Source: Persicaria tinctoria (lineage: Eukaryota; Streptophyta; Magnoliopsida; Caryophyllales; Polygonaceae). Taken from it: a stretch of 64,000 bases of DNA. Every line of letters begins with the position of its first letter. Position 1 is the first letter of the stretch. A program made the translations under genes and the position numbers. The notes beneath the pieces were generated by a model, which searched no databases, had not been told where the DNA came from, and saw nothing but the letters and a program-made list of their open reading frames with translations. Location: contig JBANSL010000009.1 of assembly GCA_037127255.1 (NCBI GenBank), forward strand, positions 38,104,975 to 38,168,974, written 5' to 3'. Shown here in pieces: positions 1 through 11,802 of the stretch.

Positions 1-794
1 GAGTAGGACTGTACTCAGCGCGTTACGCGGCTTCGGGAAATCCTCGTCGACCTCGACAAGCGGTGGTCGACCTCGAGTAGGAAAAGTCGTCGACTGGGCC
101 AACTTCGTCATCTCGGCTAGCTGGTCCTCGACAAGCTCGGACAGGACTCCTGGCACTGGTCGATCTCGAGGAGGTCTCCTCGATCTCGACGAAGGTTGTG
201 TTCTCGACTTGGTCTTCCGAGGTTGTCGAGTCGGATGTGGGTTCTCAGACTTGTCGACCTAGAGGAAGCTTCCTCGATCTCGACGAGCGGATCATCGGCC
301 TGGTCGTCTCGGATAGCCCTTGTCGACATGTTCGGACACTGTCTCCTGGGCGTGGTCGATCTCGACAAACGCTTGTCGAGCTCGAGTAGGTTTTTGCCTT
401 GTGTTCTCGAGCAGTGCCTCTTCGACTTGGCTCGTGGAGTGGGGTCTGGCTCTTGTCGACCTCGAGTAGAGCTACTCGATGTCGAGTAGGGTATTGCTCC
501 GCGTTGTCTGGTCAGGTCTCTACTCGACTCCAGTGTGTCCGGGCTCGGCTTTGTCGACATAGACAAGAGTCTAGTCGATATAGAGTAGACTTACTGCTTT
601 CGTCTTTGTTTCTTGGTTTTCTCCCGAAATGTTTCCATATTCTGCAATATTAAACAGAAACTTATGTAGATCTCCATTTCTAACAAATAAACATATACTA
701 CATAAATTCGACATATTCCCAACCCGAAATATGCAAACTGTAAAGAATATGGAACTGAAATATGCATAAAAATATGGCTACTTTGGAGACATCA
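1..794 (-). repeat. 3' LTR of element A (U3 part only)
   Basis: This stretch matches 14026-14819 with six substitutions seen by eye and no indels. On the minus strand it starts with TGATGTCTCC at 794, four bases past the polypurine tract. Only the first 794 bp of an LTR of about 2 kb lie in the window. Open frames here are by-products of the repeated TCGA motif and are not called as genes. Confidence 0.93.
47..485. repeat. TCGANNTCGA array in the 3' LTR of A
   Basis: Nine exact copies of the palindromic decamer TCGANNTCGA start at 47, 67, 160, 180, 274, 356, 376, 456 and 476, with further near copies such as TCGACCTAGA. Chance expectation for a decamer with eight fixed bases is about one per 65 kb at even base composition. 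The array lies in U3, upstream of the predicted TATA box. Confidence 0.9.
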
Positions 795-798
795 AATC

Positions 799-831
799 AC
801 CCCATACTTAGACTTGCTTGTCCTCAAGCAA
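799..831 (-). promoter_or_regulatory. Polypurine tract of A with adjoining hairpin
   Basis: On the minus strand a perfect stem-loop TTGCTTG-AGGA-CAAGCAA (831-814) is followed by TAAGTATGGGGT (810-799), then four bases, then the LTR start. By position the purine-rich part is the primer for plus-strand DNA synthesis. Element C has the same arrangement (26164-26197). Confidence 0.75.
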
Positions 832-2496
832 TAACCGAACAATAACCAAGACCTACAACACATCCTTCAAGTCTTCGCCTTTGTCAAAAGCAACATCTTA
901 AATAGTAGCAATGTAAGACAAGTGAATTTAACGTCATCACACATATATGAGCGATCCACATGCATAGGCAATATAAATCCAACCTCACAGGAATAATGTG
1001 TTTGCACTCAGCTCTCAATGTGTTTAGGCTATGTGTTTCAACTCTCAACTCAATTCCATATACAGTCTCATAAACATTACAATTTAAATATGAATCCACT
1101 TCGCAACCAATTATGAAAATGCAACAAGAATTATCAGGAGGACTTTGCTCAATGGAAGCCTTCAAAGAAGATTCCATTCGGCGGGGTTGTAATGGGGCTT
1201 GGTAAGAAATAATAAGGTAAGGAATTATTTGGCCATGTGGTGCTAAATATAATTCGGGAATCAAGACTCCTAAATCTTCCAACACTACCAAACCATAACT
1301 CCTCAATCATATGTATAACCCAAATTCTCCAATTTGTCTCAATGGAGTATATAACCTTTCAAACTCTCTAAATCTCTTCCAAATATGTAACTTGCAATTT
1401 AATGAAAGAAATAAGGTAAATTTGGCTCATGCACTTTATTCACTAACATATGTACTTCTTTTTCTTCTTTTTTTTTTTTCGGTTTTTTTTTTTTTTTTTG
1501 AAAGAAAATCAAAAATAATAATACTAGTGCATTTATAATGTGAGCCAAAAAATCCTTTTACATAATATGCTTAGCAAGATAAAAATGTATAACCAACCCA
1601 TATCTCAATAATTTCCATGATCCTCCTTGAAATGCAACATAAGCTCATTCTTTCCACAAACCATTCTTCCAACCAACTCTAAGTCTTAATTCCCAAATGG
1701 TGGTCAGGCTCAATTTGGCTAAGGATAATTTTGTGGAGTTTACAATAAAAGTCTCAGGCTAATGTTCTGGCTTCAAGCAGGGATAATGCAGGGTAGGTAA
1801 AGAGAGGATAAAAGTGGCTTAAAAGATGCCTCCATCATTTAATTCTCATCAACATAAACATATAAATGCATTGGTCTTGAATAACTATCACAACATTTAG
1901 ATATGCATAGGAAGAGTAAATACACTCAAGAAAGCAGAGGGATTTTTAATGTTCTCCCTATAAGGCCAAAATTCTCACTGGGACAATTTCTGTTGGATTT
2001 TAACCTTTAGCTTAGGATCATATGTGCTCAATTTCATCACAAGTTCACAATCCACATAAAAACCATTTTTGGGGACTTAGGCTAAACCTTCCAAACACGC
2101 CATAGGATTTACATGATCAAGTCAGTCATTATGTATCATCATAGGACATCTAAGTTAGGGTATATAACAAATAATGCAAAAATTCAAACATACATATTTT
2201 TTATTTTTTCGACATTTTCTATTTTTTTTTTTATTTTTAGAACTAAAGTATGCATAAAATTCTAAATAAATAAAGTGCAACTAAATAACTTAGCTACCAA
2301 AGTTATGCCATGTCTAAGAAATCTATTACAACCCATTAAACAAAGCTTTTAGAAAATACACATAAATTCGCAGCATGTAATCAAATAAAAATCCCCTGTA
2401 CAGTCCTTTCCTCCCACCCCATACTTAAAATATACAGTGTCCTCACATTTAAAGAAATAAAATCAAAGGGGAAGGGAAAGGAAACTCACAGAGGTG
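832..2496 (-). other. 3' untranslated region of A
   Basis: AT-rich non-coding stretch between the env-position ORF and the polypurine tract, with long T and A runs near 1460-1500 and 2200-2240. It holds a second copy of the purine motif at 2416-2427. The short open frames are not supported by homology. Nothing else recognised. Confidence 0.7.
2416..2427 (-). other. Internal copy of the polypurine motif (A)
   Basis: TAAGTATGGGGT on the minus strand, identical to the core at the LTR border, 70 bases after the stop of the env-position ORF. It could act as an auxiliary plus-strand primer. That role is inferred from sequence identity only. Confidence 0.5.
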
Positions 2497-3750
2497 TCAC
2501 TGGTGTGGTGGTGGTGGATTATAGGGGGGAATTGGGGGGTCAGCCTGATATTCAGAAGCTCCTCCGTGGGAAGAGCGACCAGGCTGATAGTTGGGCCCTC
2601 GCTGGAAATATTGGTGCAGTCCCTGAAAGCCTTCTTGCATCTCCGTCCTCATTGCGTCATGGCCTAGTTGGAGGTTGACCATCTGGTCCCGGAGGAATGC
2701 CAACTCAGCTAGCACTGTATCTGATGGTCCGCCGTAATGATGCTGCGGCTGGGAATGGTGGGAGTGCTGAGAGTGGTGGGAGTGCTGAGAGTGCTGAGAG
2801 GCATGGACACTATCTGCCTCATCGTCGTCATCATCCTCCTCCATGTCTGGTGTGTACAGAGGCTCATCCCTCAGTGTCGGGTCGGCGGTAGGGTCAATGG
2901 TGGGATGATATGCGGCCCCTGTCCAGGTAGTGTACCAGTTGCGGACTCTGTAGGGGTTCATCCGCTCCTGCTGAATAGCAGTGTGGTGGGTAAACTGGAC
3001 CCAGATGTTGTTGCGGCGGGCTATGATATGGCCTCTCTGTAGGGATCCAGTGTCGATCCTCATGAGTCGTCGTGGGGAGTATGCCGCAACTGGGACCTCT
3101 AGGTAGCGTGCCAGAATGGCCACCATGCACCCATCATAAATGGCTCCTGTAAAGTCTCTCTGGCGGAAAATGCAATGCTGGAGCCATGCGTGGGCGAGTG
3201 GTAAAGGATCAGATTCGAATAGGATCCGTCTGAGACACTCGAGCTCTGGCTGGGTGGGTTGGCTCAGCTCTGGCCGCGCCTATATCGTGCTACCTAGAAT
3301 CCTGAGGATGGTAGCAAATAAAGGGTTGACAATGGAGGAGGAGCGGGTGGTTGGCTGTAGACTCCCAGTCAAGTAACGCCACATCTCTGTCGTGTCTCGT
3401 ATGTGGAATGGTGCAGTGGTGCGGCCAAAAGAAAAGGCATCACTGATCTGGTGGATGGTACATGTGTGGAGATCGTTGCCTAGTTGAAAGTGGACTCTCC
3501 GCTCTGAGGCAGGCGAGTCTGGTACCCGGTGGAGAGTGGCCAAAAACTCCCCTGTTAGGACTGGGTAATGGTGATCTAGAGGCATTAATAGGCCTTCTGC
3601 CCCAATCAATCCAAAGGCCTGTTCCAGCCAGTACTGCATTCCAAGCTGTTCCATTGACGGTCGGTCGTACCAACGGGCATTTGTCGCTCGTCCTGCAATA
3701 TGCTGTGCGAGAGCGAATTGGTCTGCATCGTCAATGTGTAAGTCGTCCAT
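2497..3750 (-). pseudogene. Env-position ORF, Athila ORF-1-like protein, one in-frame stop
   Basis: A single frame of about 417 codons runs from ATG at 3750 to a stop at 2497, broken only by TAG at 3280-3282. The first part (3750-3283) resembles the Athila ORF-1 / putative plant transposon protein family (hydrophobic, Trp- and His-containing, with a motif like SSSIVNPLFATILRI). The part after the stop continues this domain, then gives an acidic run (EEDDDDDEAD) and a Ser-His-Gln repeat (SQHSHH) encoded by a short DNA repeat near 2760-2810. I see no signal peptide and no clear membrane segment, so env describes its position and not a proven fusion protein. A good splice acceptor lies two bases before the ATG. 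The stop could be read through, or the gene may be dead. Confidence 0.72.
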
Positions 3751-3800
3751 TTCTGCAATAGATAAATAATCTTATAAGATATCTACTTTCAAATAAAATA

Positions 3801-3812
3801 ACCCCATACTTA
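3801..3812 (-). other. Internal copy of the polypurine motif (A)
   Basis: TAAGTATGGGGT on the minus strand, about 50 bases upstream of the env-position ATG. It is the third copy of the core found at the LTR border. Confidence 0.5.
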
Positions 3813-4239
3813 GTTCATGAACTATCCTAAAAATGTAACAAATAGATATATGGAAGCATATATTATCAAAGCATGAAATAATTCATATAAGGAATCAATA
3901 ATATGACTTATATATGAATTTAAATAATAACCACAAAATCCATGAAATTTCCATATATGGTATAACATTGGTCAATAATTTTCATGAATTCCCTTTGATA
4001 ATATAAATGAACTAAGTATGAATCATGTATAAAAATCAGCCCACAAAAAAAATAAATATTACCTAAAAATAGCAACCCTAATCATAAATAACAATTGTTC
4101 ATACAAATTTCAAACCCTAAACATTCAACACATAACTCAAGATCCAATCTCTACCTAGGTTCTCAAAAATATATAAATCTGAATTTTAGAGAGAAAAGAG
4201 GGAGAAGTCATACCTTGAGTCAAAAGAGAGGGTAGAAAC

Positions 4240-4870
4240 TGTAATTTAGAGAAAATTAGGGGCTGTTTTTAGGAATACCACAAGAGAGGGCTTGGTGACG
4301 GTGCGGTTTTCAGATCTGGGCTCGGCGGTGGACTAGGAGGTGGATTCGGCTCAGATCTTGGCTCGGGTGGGTGCTGGTGAAGGAGATCCGGGGTGGATCT
4401 GGTCTCGGAGAGGTGGATGCGACTCGAATTTGGGAAGGAGGAAGGCGGATCCGGCTCAGGCGAGGGAGGATCCGGGTTGTTGGTGCGACTGGTGGTACTG
4501 GAGGGGCAAGATCCGGGAAGGGGGAAGTGGATCTGGGCTCGGGAGAGTATATCTGGGCCCTAGTGATGTGGAATCCGGCTCGGTGAGGAGGAAGGCCGCC
4601 GGATCTGGGCTTGGGAGGTTGTCGACGGTGAACCTGGGCAAGGCGGAGGCTGAGGACGAGAGGGCCTGCTGTACTCGGGCTCGGCTTGGTGTGGTGGACT
4701 CGAGGAGATCCGGCTTGGGCACCTGGGCAGCGAGAACTCGAGGAAGTGGGGAGGCAGGAGATCGAGGAGGAGAAGAGCGAGAGGGGGAAGGTGAAGGCTA
4801 GGAGGCGGCTCTGGGTTTTTGTCGAGGTCGGGGAAGGCAGAGGGAAGAAGGAGATAGGGTTCCATAAGGT
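4240..4870 (-). other. GC-rich segment with an exon-like end inside A
   Basis: About 630 bases, C-rich on the minus strand and rich in GATCCGG-type words, inside otherwise AT-rich DNA. Open frames occur on both strands, so none is trusted. Downstream, at about 4205, a donor-like CTCAAG|GTATGA precedes the acceptor at 3753. The block could be an alternative leader exon for the env-position ORF or a captured host fragment. Not recognised. Confidence 0.4.
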
Positions 4871-5200
4871 AAGGGTTTTTATTTCTCTTTTATTATATTT
4901 TTTTATATAAAAATATATTCCGAAAATAAAATAAATAAATATAATTTCTGAAAATAAAAATTAAATTCTAAAAAAATTCTGGAAAAATTTCCTATATTAT
5001 TATTATTTTTTATATTTAGAAAGAAAGAAAACTTACCTGAAACCTCCAACTTACCTGCATGGCTTACTTGATTTAGATGAACCTGACTGATATAGATTCC
5101 TCTTGAATGCCTGAATGGAACCATGAAGAGATTATGCACGGGTGCTAAAAATAAAAAATAGGAAAAGAAAATAAAGAAAAATAGGAAAGAGTAAGAAAAG

Positions 5201-5214
5201 CGGGTTGCCTCCCG
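5201..5214 (-). other. Conserved hairpin after the pol stop of A
   Basis: The minus strand reads AGCGCTTT followed by CGGG-AGGCAA-CCCG, a 4-bp stem with a six-base loop, about 45 bases after the stop codon of pol. The same word occurs about 55 bases after the last pol codon of element C (24452-24465), so it is kept by two diverged elements. Its function is unknown; an RNA role is inferred. Confidence 0.6.
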
Positions 5215-5258
5215 AAAGCGCTAAGGTTTAAGTCGTTAGCTCGACCTACTTCCCTGTT

Positions 5259-7655
5259 CTAGACTTTGACTAATGCCAGGGTGGCGCGAATCTCCTCTTC
5301 TGGGTCTTCTTTGTCATAGTATTTCTTGACCCTGTGCCCATTTACTTTAAAGGTGGTGCCGTCAGTGCCAATTAGCTCTACTGCTCCATGGGGGTATATG
5401 TGGTGAACCAAGAAAGGTCCACTCCATCTTGTCCTTAGCTTTCCTGGAAATAGGCGCAGTCTAGAATTATATAAAAGCACTTTGTCACCTACCTCATATG
5501 TTTTTGGCACCAGTTTCTTATCATGCCATCTCTTGGTGCGCTCCTTGTAGATCTCAGCATTCTCATAGGCTTTCAATCTCAATTCCTCCAACTCCTGTAA
5601 GTCAATAAAGAGTTTCTTACCTGCCTCATCGAGATCCATGTTGAGCTCCTTGAGAGCCCACATTGCCTTATGCTCCAGCTCAACAGGTAAATGGCAAGAC
5701 TTGCCATAAACCAAGTTGTAAGGAGTTGTTCTCAGCGGTGTTTTGTAAGCCGTCCTATAAGCCCATAGCGCATCATCAAGCTTAGATGACCAATCCTTCC
5801 TAGAGCGAGAGACTGTTTTCTCCAAGATGGCCTTGATTTGACGATTAGAGACTTCCACCTGACCACTGGTTTGGGGATGATAAGGTGTCGCTACCCTGTG
5901 TGTCACCCCATACTTAGCCAAAAGAGCCTCAAATCCTCTCTCGATGAAATGTGAGCCACCATCTGAAATAAGAACTCTAAGAACACCAAAGCGAGGAAAT
6001 ATGTTAGTTTTAACAAACTTTGAAACTACCTTCGCGTCGTTGGTCCTAGTTGCAACAGCCTCCACCCATTTAGAGACATAGTCAACCGCCACAAGGATGT
6101 ATTTGTAAGGTCCTGAAGCAGGGAATGGTCCCATGAAGTCAATTCCCCATACATCAAATAGCTCGACCTCCAAAATTCCTGTGAGTGGTGTCTCATTCTT
6201 CCAAGTAATGTTGCCTGATCTTTGGCATTCGTCGCATGAAGTGACATAAGCCTGCACATCCTTGAAAAGATTAGGCCAATAAAAACCACATTGAAGTACC
6301 TTAGATGCAGTTTTGAAGCCTTTGGCATGTCCGCCTGTAGGGAGAGTATGGCAATGGCGAATGATACTTTCCACCTCCTCCTCCGGGATACAACGTCTGA
6401 AGATATGGTCCTTCCCTTGTTTGAATAGGTAAGGATCATCCCAATAGTATTGTTTGACGTCGTGGAGGAATTTCTTCTTTCTCTGTGAAGATAGGCCTGA
6501 CGGAATCTCATTTCCTACAAGGTAGTTAGCAAAATCCGCATACCAGGGTACCTTTGGTCCTTTTATAGCATATATATCATGAATAGGACTAGTAGGAGGT
6601 GTAAAGAAGAAATCGTCACCGGAATCTAATCGAAGAACCTCACCTGAAATCTCACCTGGAGCTAGTCGATATCGAGTAAAGCTACTCGACATAGAGGAGG
6701 CTGCAGCATCGACTGGTGAAGAGCACGGATCCTGGTGGTCAACTGTACTCGATCTCGAGTTGGGCTCGTCGATCTCGAGTACAGCTGCGGTGTCTGGCTG
6801 CATCGTCCTAGACTCCTGGTGCTCATCGACAAGGGTCTTTGTCGAGGTCGACGACGGGTCCTCGACCTCGAGTACGGTTTTGTCTACGTCGAGTAAGACA
6901 GTGTCGGTCTGCATTAGGTGCTCGTCTGGGCGAGAGTCGTCGATTGGTCTAGCGTCCTGGGCCTCCTTTAGCATGTCTTTGGGAAGCCTGGATAAGTGAT
7001 CGGCGACTGAATTCTCTATGCCCTTCTTGTCCCTTAGCTCAACGTCAAATTCTTGAAGTAAGAGCACCCATCGTAGCAACCTTGGTTTTGCATCCTTCTT
7101 TGTCATTAAATAACGATGAGCAGCATGGTCAGTATGGACAATGACTTTAGAACCAACAAGATAGGAACGAAATTTTTCAAAAGCAAAAACCACAGCCAAA
7201 AATTCCTTCTCTGTTGTGGTGTACTTAGCCTGAACCACATCCAGAGTCTTGCTTGCATAGTATATGGCATGCAGTTTCTTGTCCTTCCGTTGTCCTAAAA
7301 CCGCTCCCACAGCATAATCGCTGGCATCACACATGATCTCAAATGGTAGTGACCAATCCGGCGATTGAATGATTGGAGCTGAGATGAGAGCTTTCTTTAA
7401 CCTGTTGAAGGCTTCGAGACATTCGCTAGAAAATACAAACTTAACATCCTTCATAAGCAGGTTAGTCAATGGTTTGGCAATTTTAGAAAAATCTTGAATG
7501 AATCTTCTATAAAAACCAGCATGACCAAGAAAACTCCTTATCTCTTTAATGGAAGAAGGTAGGGGCAATTTCTCCACTAGCTCTATTTTCGCTCTGTCCA
7601 CCTCAATTCCTTTGTTGGACACCTTGTGGCCTAGCACGATCCCCTCTTGTACCAT
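5259..7655 (-). CDS. Element A pol, RNase H and integrase part
   Basis: Frame of 798 codons continuing the RT of the upstream frame after a frameshift near 7655-7670. In order: RT thumb/connection (about residues 1-100), RNase H starting at MCDAS (D110) with HTD near 176, a linker of about residues 225-345 holding the TCGA-encoded acidic motifs, integrase zinc finger HHCC (about 434-478, CDEC), and the DDE core (D506 in GIDFMG, D565 in ISDGGS, E601). The C-terminal part contains the plant GPF-type WSGPF segment. All catalytic residues I looked for are present, so apart from the frameshift this half looks functional. It would be made as part of a Gag-Pol polyprotein, cleaved in the particle, with integrase inserting the cDNA. 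Confidence 0.92.
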   Translation of the reverse strand: MVQEGIVLGHKVSNKGIEVDRAKIELVEKLPLPSSIKEIRSFLGHAGFYRRFIQDFSKIAKPLTNLLMKDVKFVFSSECLEAFNRLKKALISAPIIQSPDWSLPFEIMCDASDYAVGAVLGQRKDKKLHAIYYASKTLDVVQAKYTTTEKEFLAVVFAFEKFRSYLVGSKVIVHTDHAAHRYLMTKKDAKPRLLRWVLLLQEFDVELRDKKGIENSVADHLSRLPKDMLKEAQDARPIDDSRPDEHLMQTDTVLLDVDKTVLEVEDPSSTSTKTLVDEHQESRTMQPDTAAVLEIDEPNSRSSTVDHQDPCSSPVDAAASSMSSSFTRYRLAPGEISGEVLRLDSGDDFFFTPPTSPIHDIYAIKGPKVPWYADFANYLVGNEIPSGLSSQRKKKFLHDVKQYYWDDPYLFKQGKDHIFRRCIPEEEVESIIRHCHTLPTGGHAKGFKTASKVLQCGFYWPNLFKDVQAYVTSCDECQRSGNITWKNETPLTGILEVELFDVWGIDFMGPFPASGPYKYILVAVDYVSKWVEAVATRTNDAKVVSKFVKTNIFPRFGVLRVLISDGGSHFIERGFEALLAKYGVTHRVATPYHPQTSGQVEVSNRQIKAILEKTVSRSRKDWSSKLDDALWAYRTAYKTPLRTTPYNLVYGKSCHLPVELEHKAMWALKELNMDLDEAGKKLFIDLQELEELRLKAYENAEIYKERTKRWHDKKLVPKTYEVGDKVLLYNSRLRLFPGKLRTRWSGPFLVHHIYPHGAVELIGTDGTTFKVNGHRVKKYYDKEDPEEEIRATLALVKV
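6666..6871. repeat. TCGANNTCGA array in the RNase H-integrase linker
   Basis: Five exact decamers at 6666, 6749, 6769, 6842 and 6862. In the minus reading frame they encode D/E-hydrophobic-D/E runs such as [11 protein letters not shown]. They fall between two enzyme domains, where length change is tolerated. Confidence 0.85.
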
Positions 7656-10600
7656 AAAGTGGCATTTTTCCCAAGTACTAAATTTGTCTCTTCACAGCGC
7701 TTGAGTACCCTGCGTAGGTTAGAGAGACAAATATCGAAAGTAGTGCCATAAACTGAAAAATCATCCATGAATACCTCCACTATGTCCTCAATCATGTCGG
7801 AGAAGATGGCCATCATGCACCTCTGAAAAGTAGCAGGGGCATTGCAAAGACCAAAGGGCATCCTCCTATATGCGAAAGTTCCATAGGGGCAAGTGAAGGT
7901 GGTCTTTTCCTGATCATCAGGATGAATGGGAACCTGCCAAAAGCCAGAATATCCATCCAGGTAACAAAAGTAGTCATGTTCAGCTAACCTTTCGAGTACC
8001 TGGTCAATGAAGGGGAGTGGAAAATGATCCTTCCTGGTGGCGGTGTTGAGTTTTCTGTAGTCTATACACATCCGCCAGCTGGTAGTGATCCTTTTAGGAA
8101 CAAGCTCTCCCTTATCATTCTCCTCGACGGTCATTCCACCCTTCTTAGGCACAACATGAACAGGGCTAACCCACTTGCTGTCGGAGATTGGATAAATGAT
8201 TCCTGCATCCAGCATGCGATGGATCTCCTTTTTAACAACTTCCTTCATGTTGGGGTTAAGCTTCCTTTGATGCTCAATTGTTGCCCTGTGATCATCTTCC
8301 AACAAAATTCTATGCATACAAGTAATGGGTGAAATACCTTTTATGTCCTCTAGGGAATAACCTATGGCCTTCCTATGAGTGCGGAGGACATCTACTAGCT
8401 TGTCTACCTCATGTGGGTTCAATGAAGCATTTATAATTACAGGAAAAGTAGAGTTAGGACCAAGAAATTCATACCTAAGGGTGTCGGATAAGGGTTTCAG
8501 CACCGGAGAAGGGTCCTGTGGAATCAAGATAGGCTCAACATCCTCCATCTTCATGATCTCCCCTAGGTAATCCGTCTCAATCCTCATAGAAGAAGCATCC
8601 AAATCAGCTACAGGAGTTGGCGTCGACCAGGCATACATCGATGACAACGCTGAATTGGACATAGGACTGTACTGCAGGAAGCTACTCGAGAATGGGTTAG
8701 AAAGATCAAAATCGACCAAAAAATCAGAACTTACCTCGAATACAGGACTGGTCGATCTCGAGTTGGGCTCCTCGATCTCGAGGAGGATCGTCGAGTCAGC
8801 TTCGTCGATTTCTGGTGTGCCTGCAGGGGACAAGGTAGTCGACCTCGACGATGACTGGTCGAGATCGAGTAGGCTCAGAGGAATTACAGTGTCTGGAAGG
8901 CCAGTGCTTGTCGACCTCGAGTTGGGCTCGTCGAGATCGAGGAGCTCTGTGGAGGTTGACTGGATCTGCTCGGCTTCTGGTGAGTCGTTCAGCTCCGCCG
9001 ATAATGCGTCATCGAAGATTTCCTCCTCGCTTAATTCTGCTACGGCCAGCTCCTCATCTGCTAGCACAGATTCTGCCTTTCCTTCTTCTTGGATCAAGTG
9101 TTGTTCTGCAAGTTCATTACAGGAGATAAAATTAAATTTTGAATATATAGCTTTAATTTCCATTACCTCTTCTGTGTCTGGGTTGAAGAAGTATTCAATG
9201 ATCTCATCTCCGATGGTGAATGTAAGGATTCCCCTTTTGACTCCAATGTTAGCATCAGCAGTTGCCAGGAAAGGTCGCCCTAGGATGATGGGGCAAGCTG
9301 GATCCTCTGCCATCTCTACTACAAGAAAATCTGTAGGGACAAAGAATCTACCAATTTTAACAGGAACATTATCGACAATACCTGTAGGGATTACCACGGT
9401 GTTGTTGGCCATGTAGAGTTTGGCATCAATTGGTTCCAGGGCACCTATTTTCACCTTTGACCAGATGGATAGGGGCATGATGCTAACACTTGCTCCTAAG
9501 TCACATAGTGCTTTAAATCTATGACGACCAAGTCCAACAGTGATAGCAAACTTACCTGGGTCAGGTCGCTTCTCAGGGAAATCCATCTTTTTGCACTCCT
9601 TAGCAATCTCAGTCATCGATCGCTTGTTGCTGAGAATCTCCTTGAGGAACTTGACATAGGCAGGCATCTCGTGCAGTGCTTCTGTAAAAGGAATAGTAAC
9701 ATTCAGACTCTGAAGCAATTTCACAAAATGCTGAAACTTACCGTCTGTTGGATCTCTTTGGTTTTTGGAAGGGAATGGGAGCGTCTTTTTGGTGTTCTGA
9801 GCCAGAACAGCTTCCGGAGGTGGTGAGGGCTCAACGACCTCGGCATGGTCCTTCTCGACCTCGACAACAGGCTCGTCGAGATCGACCAGGGCCTCGTCGA
9901 TCTCGAGTTGGCTAGTCGACTTTGGCTCGTCTGGCTGTGCAGCTGCGTCAGAGCTTCTCTCTTCCTCTGTGTCGAGTAGAGTTTTGTCGATGTCGACTAG
10001 GCCTCTGTCGATGTCGACGACAGCCTCGCCCTTGTTTTTTGGCTCGTGCAGTTTGTGACCGCTCCGCAACTTTACAGCAGCTACATGTCCGTGCTGCCCC
10101 TTGGGATTTGGTTCTGTATGGCCTGGGAGCTTCCCGGATGGTTGTGGAATCTGTGCCGCAAACTGACCCATCTGAGTCTCGATGTTTCTTTTCCAGGTGT
10201 CTAGCTCTCCAAATTTTGCATGGATATTCTGGAACTGATTGTTGATGGTGCCTTGATTCCGGCGCATCTCTTCAAGAATGAGCTGTAAATCATCCTTCTT
10301 TTGATCCCTTTCTGGATGTCCAGGAGCTCTGTAGGGCGGGGGGTTCCTAGGAGGACCTTGGTTCCGTTGAGGTTGATAGAACCTTTGGTCCCCCATATAG
10401 CGATTGGGACCCCCTGCGTAAGCCACCTCTTCATGAATATCTGCCATCCTGACTTGTTCCGTATGCGGGCACTCAGTAGTAGTATGCCGTTGTGAACCAC
10501 ATTCGATGCAGGGTTGGTTGACAGAGAGATATTTGACTTGCTTGAGGAGCTTGCGATTCTGATCTCTGTAGTACTGCTCCTTGACATCAGGGTCTATCTC

Positions 10601-11524
10601 CTTTGATGGCTCATAGAGAGGCATAGATGGGGCTGGTCTGGCATGGGCGTTCTCATCATAGTTTGTAGGAGCCCCATACTTGTTGTCGTAGGTAGTGAGC
10701 TTCTCTAGCACACCCCATGCGTCACTTGGCGGCATCGTCAAATACTCGTAGCGAGTATAATTGTTGATTCTGTCCTTAGTGATTTGATCAAGAGAGTTGA
10801 AGAAGATCTCCTGAATGATGTAGGGTGGCTGTCCATGAGTAGGGCAAGATCGCAGTAGCTCTTTGTAGCGTTCCCATGCTTTTGCTAGCGGTTCCCCAGG
10901 CTTTTGCTTGAAAGCAGTGATCTTTTGGCGGAGGAATGCTGTCTTGGCAGGAGGGAAGAATTTGTTGAGAAATTCCTGCTCTACTTGTGCCCATGTGGTA
11001 AGAGATTTTGGCTTCAGCCCTTCAAGCCACTTCAGTGCCGGTCCAGCCAGCGACCAGCGGAAAGCCTTCATCTTGACATATTCTAGAGTTGTACCTTCTG
11101 CAAGAGTACGACACATATCATGAAAATTAGTAATATGTTCAAGAGGACACTCATTAAATTTGCCGCAAAAGGCATTATTTTTAAGCTCTATGAGAAACTG
11201 AGTGCGAATTTCAAAAGAGTTTTCAAGGATTAGAATCACCGATTCAGGCACGATGAGAGTCGGATACATATAATCCTCAGCAGTGGTTGGATATTGGGCA
11301 AGCTCAGCTTCTGCTTGCCTTGCGCGCTCAGCTGATTGTTCCCTTGCTGTCCTTTCATTGGCGATAGTGGCATCCTTAGCGGCGAGTTCTCTGGTAAGTC
11401 TGGCAATCAGCTGCTCCTGTGTTTCAGCGGCCGACATAGCTCTTCGTAGTTTAGCCCTGATGTGAAAAAGGCGTTCCGGTTCGTCTAAGGCGTCAAACTC
11501 AGGTGTCTGACCAGAACGACGCAT
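7631..11524 (-). CDS. Element A gag-protease-reverse transcriptase
   Basis: Frame of 1297 codons. Residues 1-80 form an Ala/Glu/Arg-rich helical segment. The gag core (about 105-285) contains the Athila-typical [13 protein letters not shown] zinc knuckle lies at 339-352 ([14 protein letters not shown]), the protease active-site motif DLGAS near 685, and RT from about 1080, with YLDGYSG and FMDD near 1252. Two linkers (about 503-560 and 853-928) consist of TCGA-encoded repeats such as [12 protein letters not shown]. The frame leaves the RT reading after NLVL near residue 1280, and the next frame resumes with MVQEG: one frameshift separates the two halves. Gag and pol are in a single frame, as is common in plant Ty3/gypsy elements. 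The start is the first ATG after the primer site, about 60 bases downstream of it. Confidence 0.92.
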   Translation of the reverse strand: MRRSGQTPEFDALDEPERLFHIRAKLRRAMSAAETQEQLIARLTRELAAKDATIANERTAREQSAERARQAEAELAQYPTTAEDYMYPTLIVPESVILILENSFEIRTQFLIELKNNAFCGKFNECPLEHITNFHDMCRTLAEGTTLEYVKMKAFRWSLAGPALKWLEGLKPKSLTTWAQVEQEFLNKFFPPAKTAFLRQKITAFKQKPGEPLAKAWERYKELLRSCPTHGQPPYIIQEIFFNSLDQITKDRINNYTRYEYLTMPPSDAWGVLEKLTTYDNKYGAPTNYDENAHARPAPSMPLYEPSKEIDPDVKEQYYRDQNRKLLKQVKYLSVNQPCIECGSQRHTTTECPHTEQVRMADIHEEVAYAGGPNRYMGDQRFYQPQRNQGPPRNPPPYRAPGHPERDQKKDDLQLILEEMRRNQGTINNQFQNIHAKFGELDTWKRNIETQMGQFAAQIPQPSGKLPGHTEPNPKGQHGHVAAVKLRSGHKLHEPKNKGEAVVDIDRGLVDIDKTLLDTEEERSSDAAAQPDEPKSTSQLEIDEALVDLDEPVVEVEKDHAEVVEPSPPPEAVLAQNTKKTLPFPSKNQRDPTDGKFQHFVKLLQSLNVTIPFTEALHEMPAYVKFLKEILSNKRSMTEIAKECKKMDFPEKRPDPGKFAITVGLGRHRFKALCDLGASVSIMPLSIWSKVKIGALEPIDAKLYMANNTVVIPTGIVDNVPVKIGRFFVPTDFLVVEMAEDPACPIILGRPFLATADANIGVKRGILTFTIGDEIIEYFFNPDTEEVMEIKAIYSKFNFISCNELAEQHLIQEEGKAESVLADEELAVAELSEEEIFDDALSAELNDSPEAEQIQSTSTELLDLDEPNSRSTSTGLPDTVIPLSLLDLDQSSSRSTTLSPAGTPEIDEADSTILLEIEEPNSRSTSPVFEVSSDFLVDFDLSNPFSSSFLQYSPMSNSALSSMYAWSTPTPVADLDASSMRIETDYLGEIMKMEDVEPILIPQDPSPVLKPLSDTLRYEFLGPNSTFPVIINASLNPHEVDKLVDVLRTHRKAIGYSLEDIKGISPITCMHRILLEDDHRATIEHQRKLNPNMKEVVKKEIHRMLDAGIIYPISDSKWVSPVHVVPKKGGMTVEENDKGELVPKRITTSWRMCIDYRKLNTATRKDHFPLPFIDQVLERLAEHDYFCYLDGYSGFWQVPIHPDDQEKTTFTCPYGTFAYRRMPFGLCNAPATFQRCMMAIFSDMIEDIVEVFMDDFSVYGTTFDICLSNLRRVLKRCEETNLVLGKNATLWYKRGSC
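8752..8940. repeat. TCGANNTCGA array in the protease-RT linker
   Basis: Six exact decamers at 8752, 8772, 8839, 8859, 8911 and 8931. The minus frame reads [27 protein letters not shown] and [13 protein letters not shown], so the repeats keep one reading frame. Confidence 0.88.
9855..10017. repeat. TCGANNTCGA array in the gag-protease linker
   Basis: Five exact decamers at 9855, 9876, 9897, 9987 and 10008. The minus frame reads [17 protein letters not shown] and [13 protein letters not shown]. Confidence 0.85.
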
Positions 11525-11586
11525 ACACCTGCAAATTAACTCAAAAGAAACGTGAGAACTGACTACCTAAGGCGCGAATGATAGCC

Positions 11587-11604
11587 TCCCCGGCAACAAC
11601 GCCA
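11587..11604 (-). other. Primer binding site of A (tRNA-Asp type)
   Basis: Minus strand TGGCGTTGTTGCCGGGGA, three bases after the LTR end. It differs from the usual Athila/Tat site TGGCGCCGTTGCCGGGGA (seen at 13625 and 21547) at two positions. Confidence 0.85.
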
Positions 11605-11802
11605 ATTTGTTGTAGGAGGAAATCGAGAATGCAAAACAATAAGTAAACAAAGTAAAGCAAACCGATCAAATCCCAGCAAATAATGTTCAAGACTCCCTCC
11701 AAATGTAGTAAGAGCAAGTCAGGTTCGAATCCTCGAGGAAGCTGGTCAGCGGATCCTAGGCAGCGGTGGAAACTCACGGACAGAAGTCGACCACAGTGGT
11801 AC

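Larger units (their letters stand above)
3753..5054 (-). other. Predicted intron between pol and the env-position ORF
   Basis: On the minus strand two consensus donors CAG|GTAAGT lie just after pol (first intron bases 5054 and 5036). A pyrimidine-rich acceptor ending TTGCAG (3755-3753) is two bases upstream of the env-position ATG. Splicing would remove about 1.3 kb and give a subgenomic env-like mRNA. Spliced env-class transcripts are known for the barley Athila-type element BAGY-2. Here the splice is predicted from sequence only. Confidence 0.5.

Noticed and set aside
2497..3750. A true envelope glycoprotein
   Set aside because: No signal peptide, no clear membrane segment, no furin-like site; only the position fits.
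4340..4910. Open frames on both strands in the GC-rich block of A
   Set aside because: Composition effect; no homology and no consistent start.
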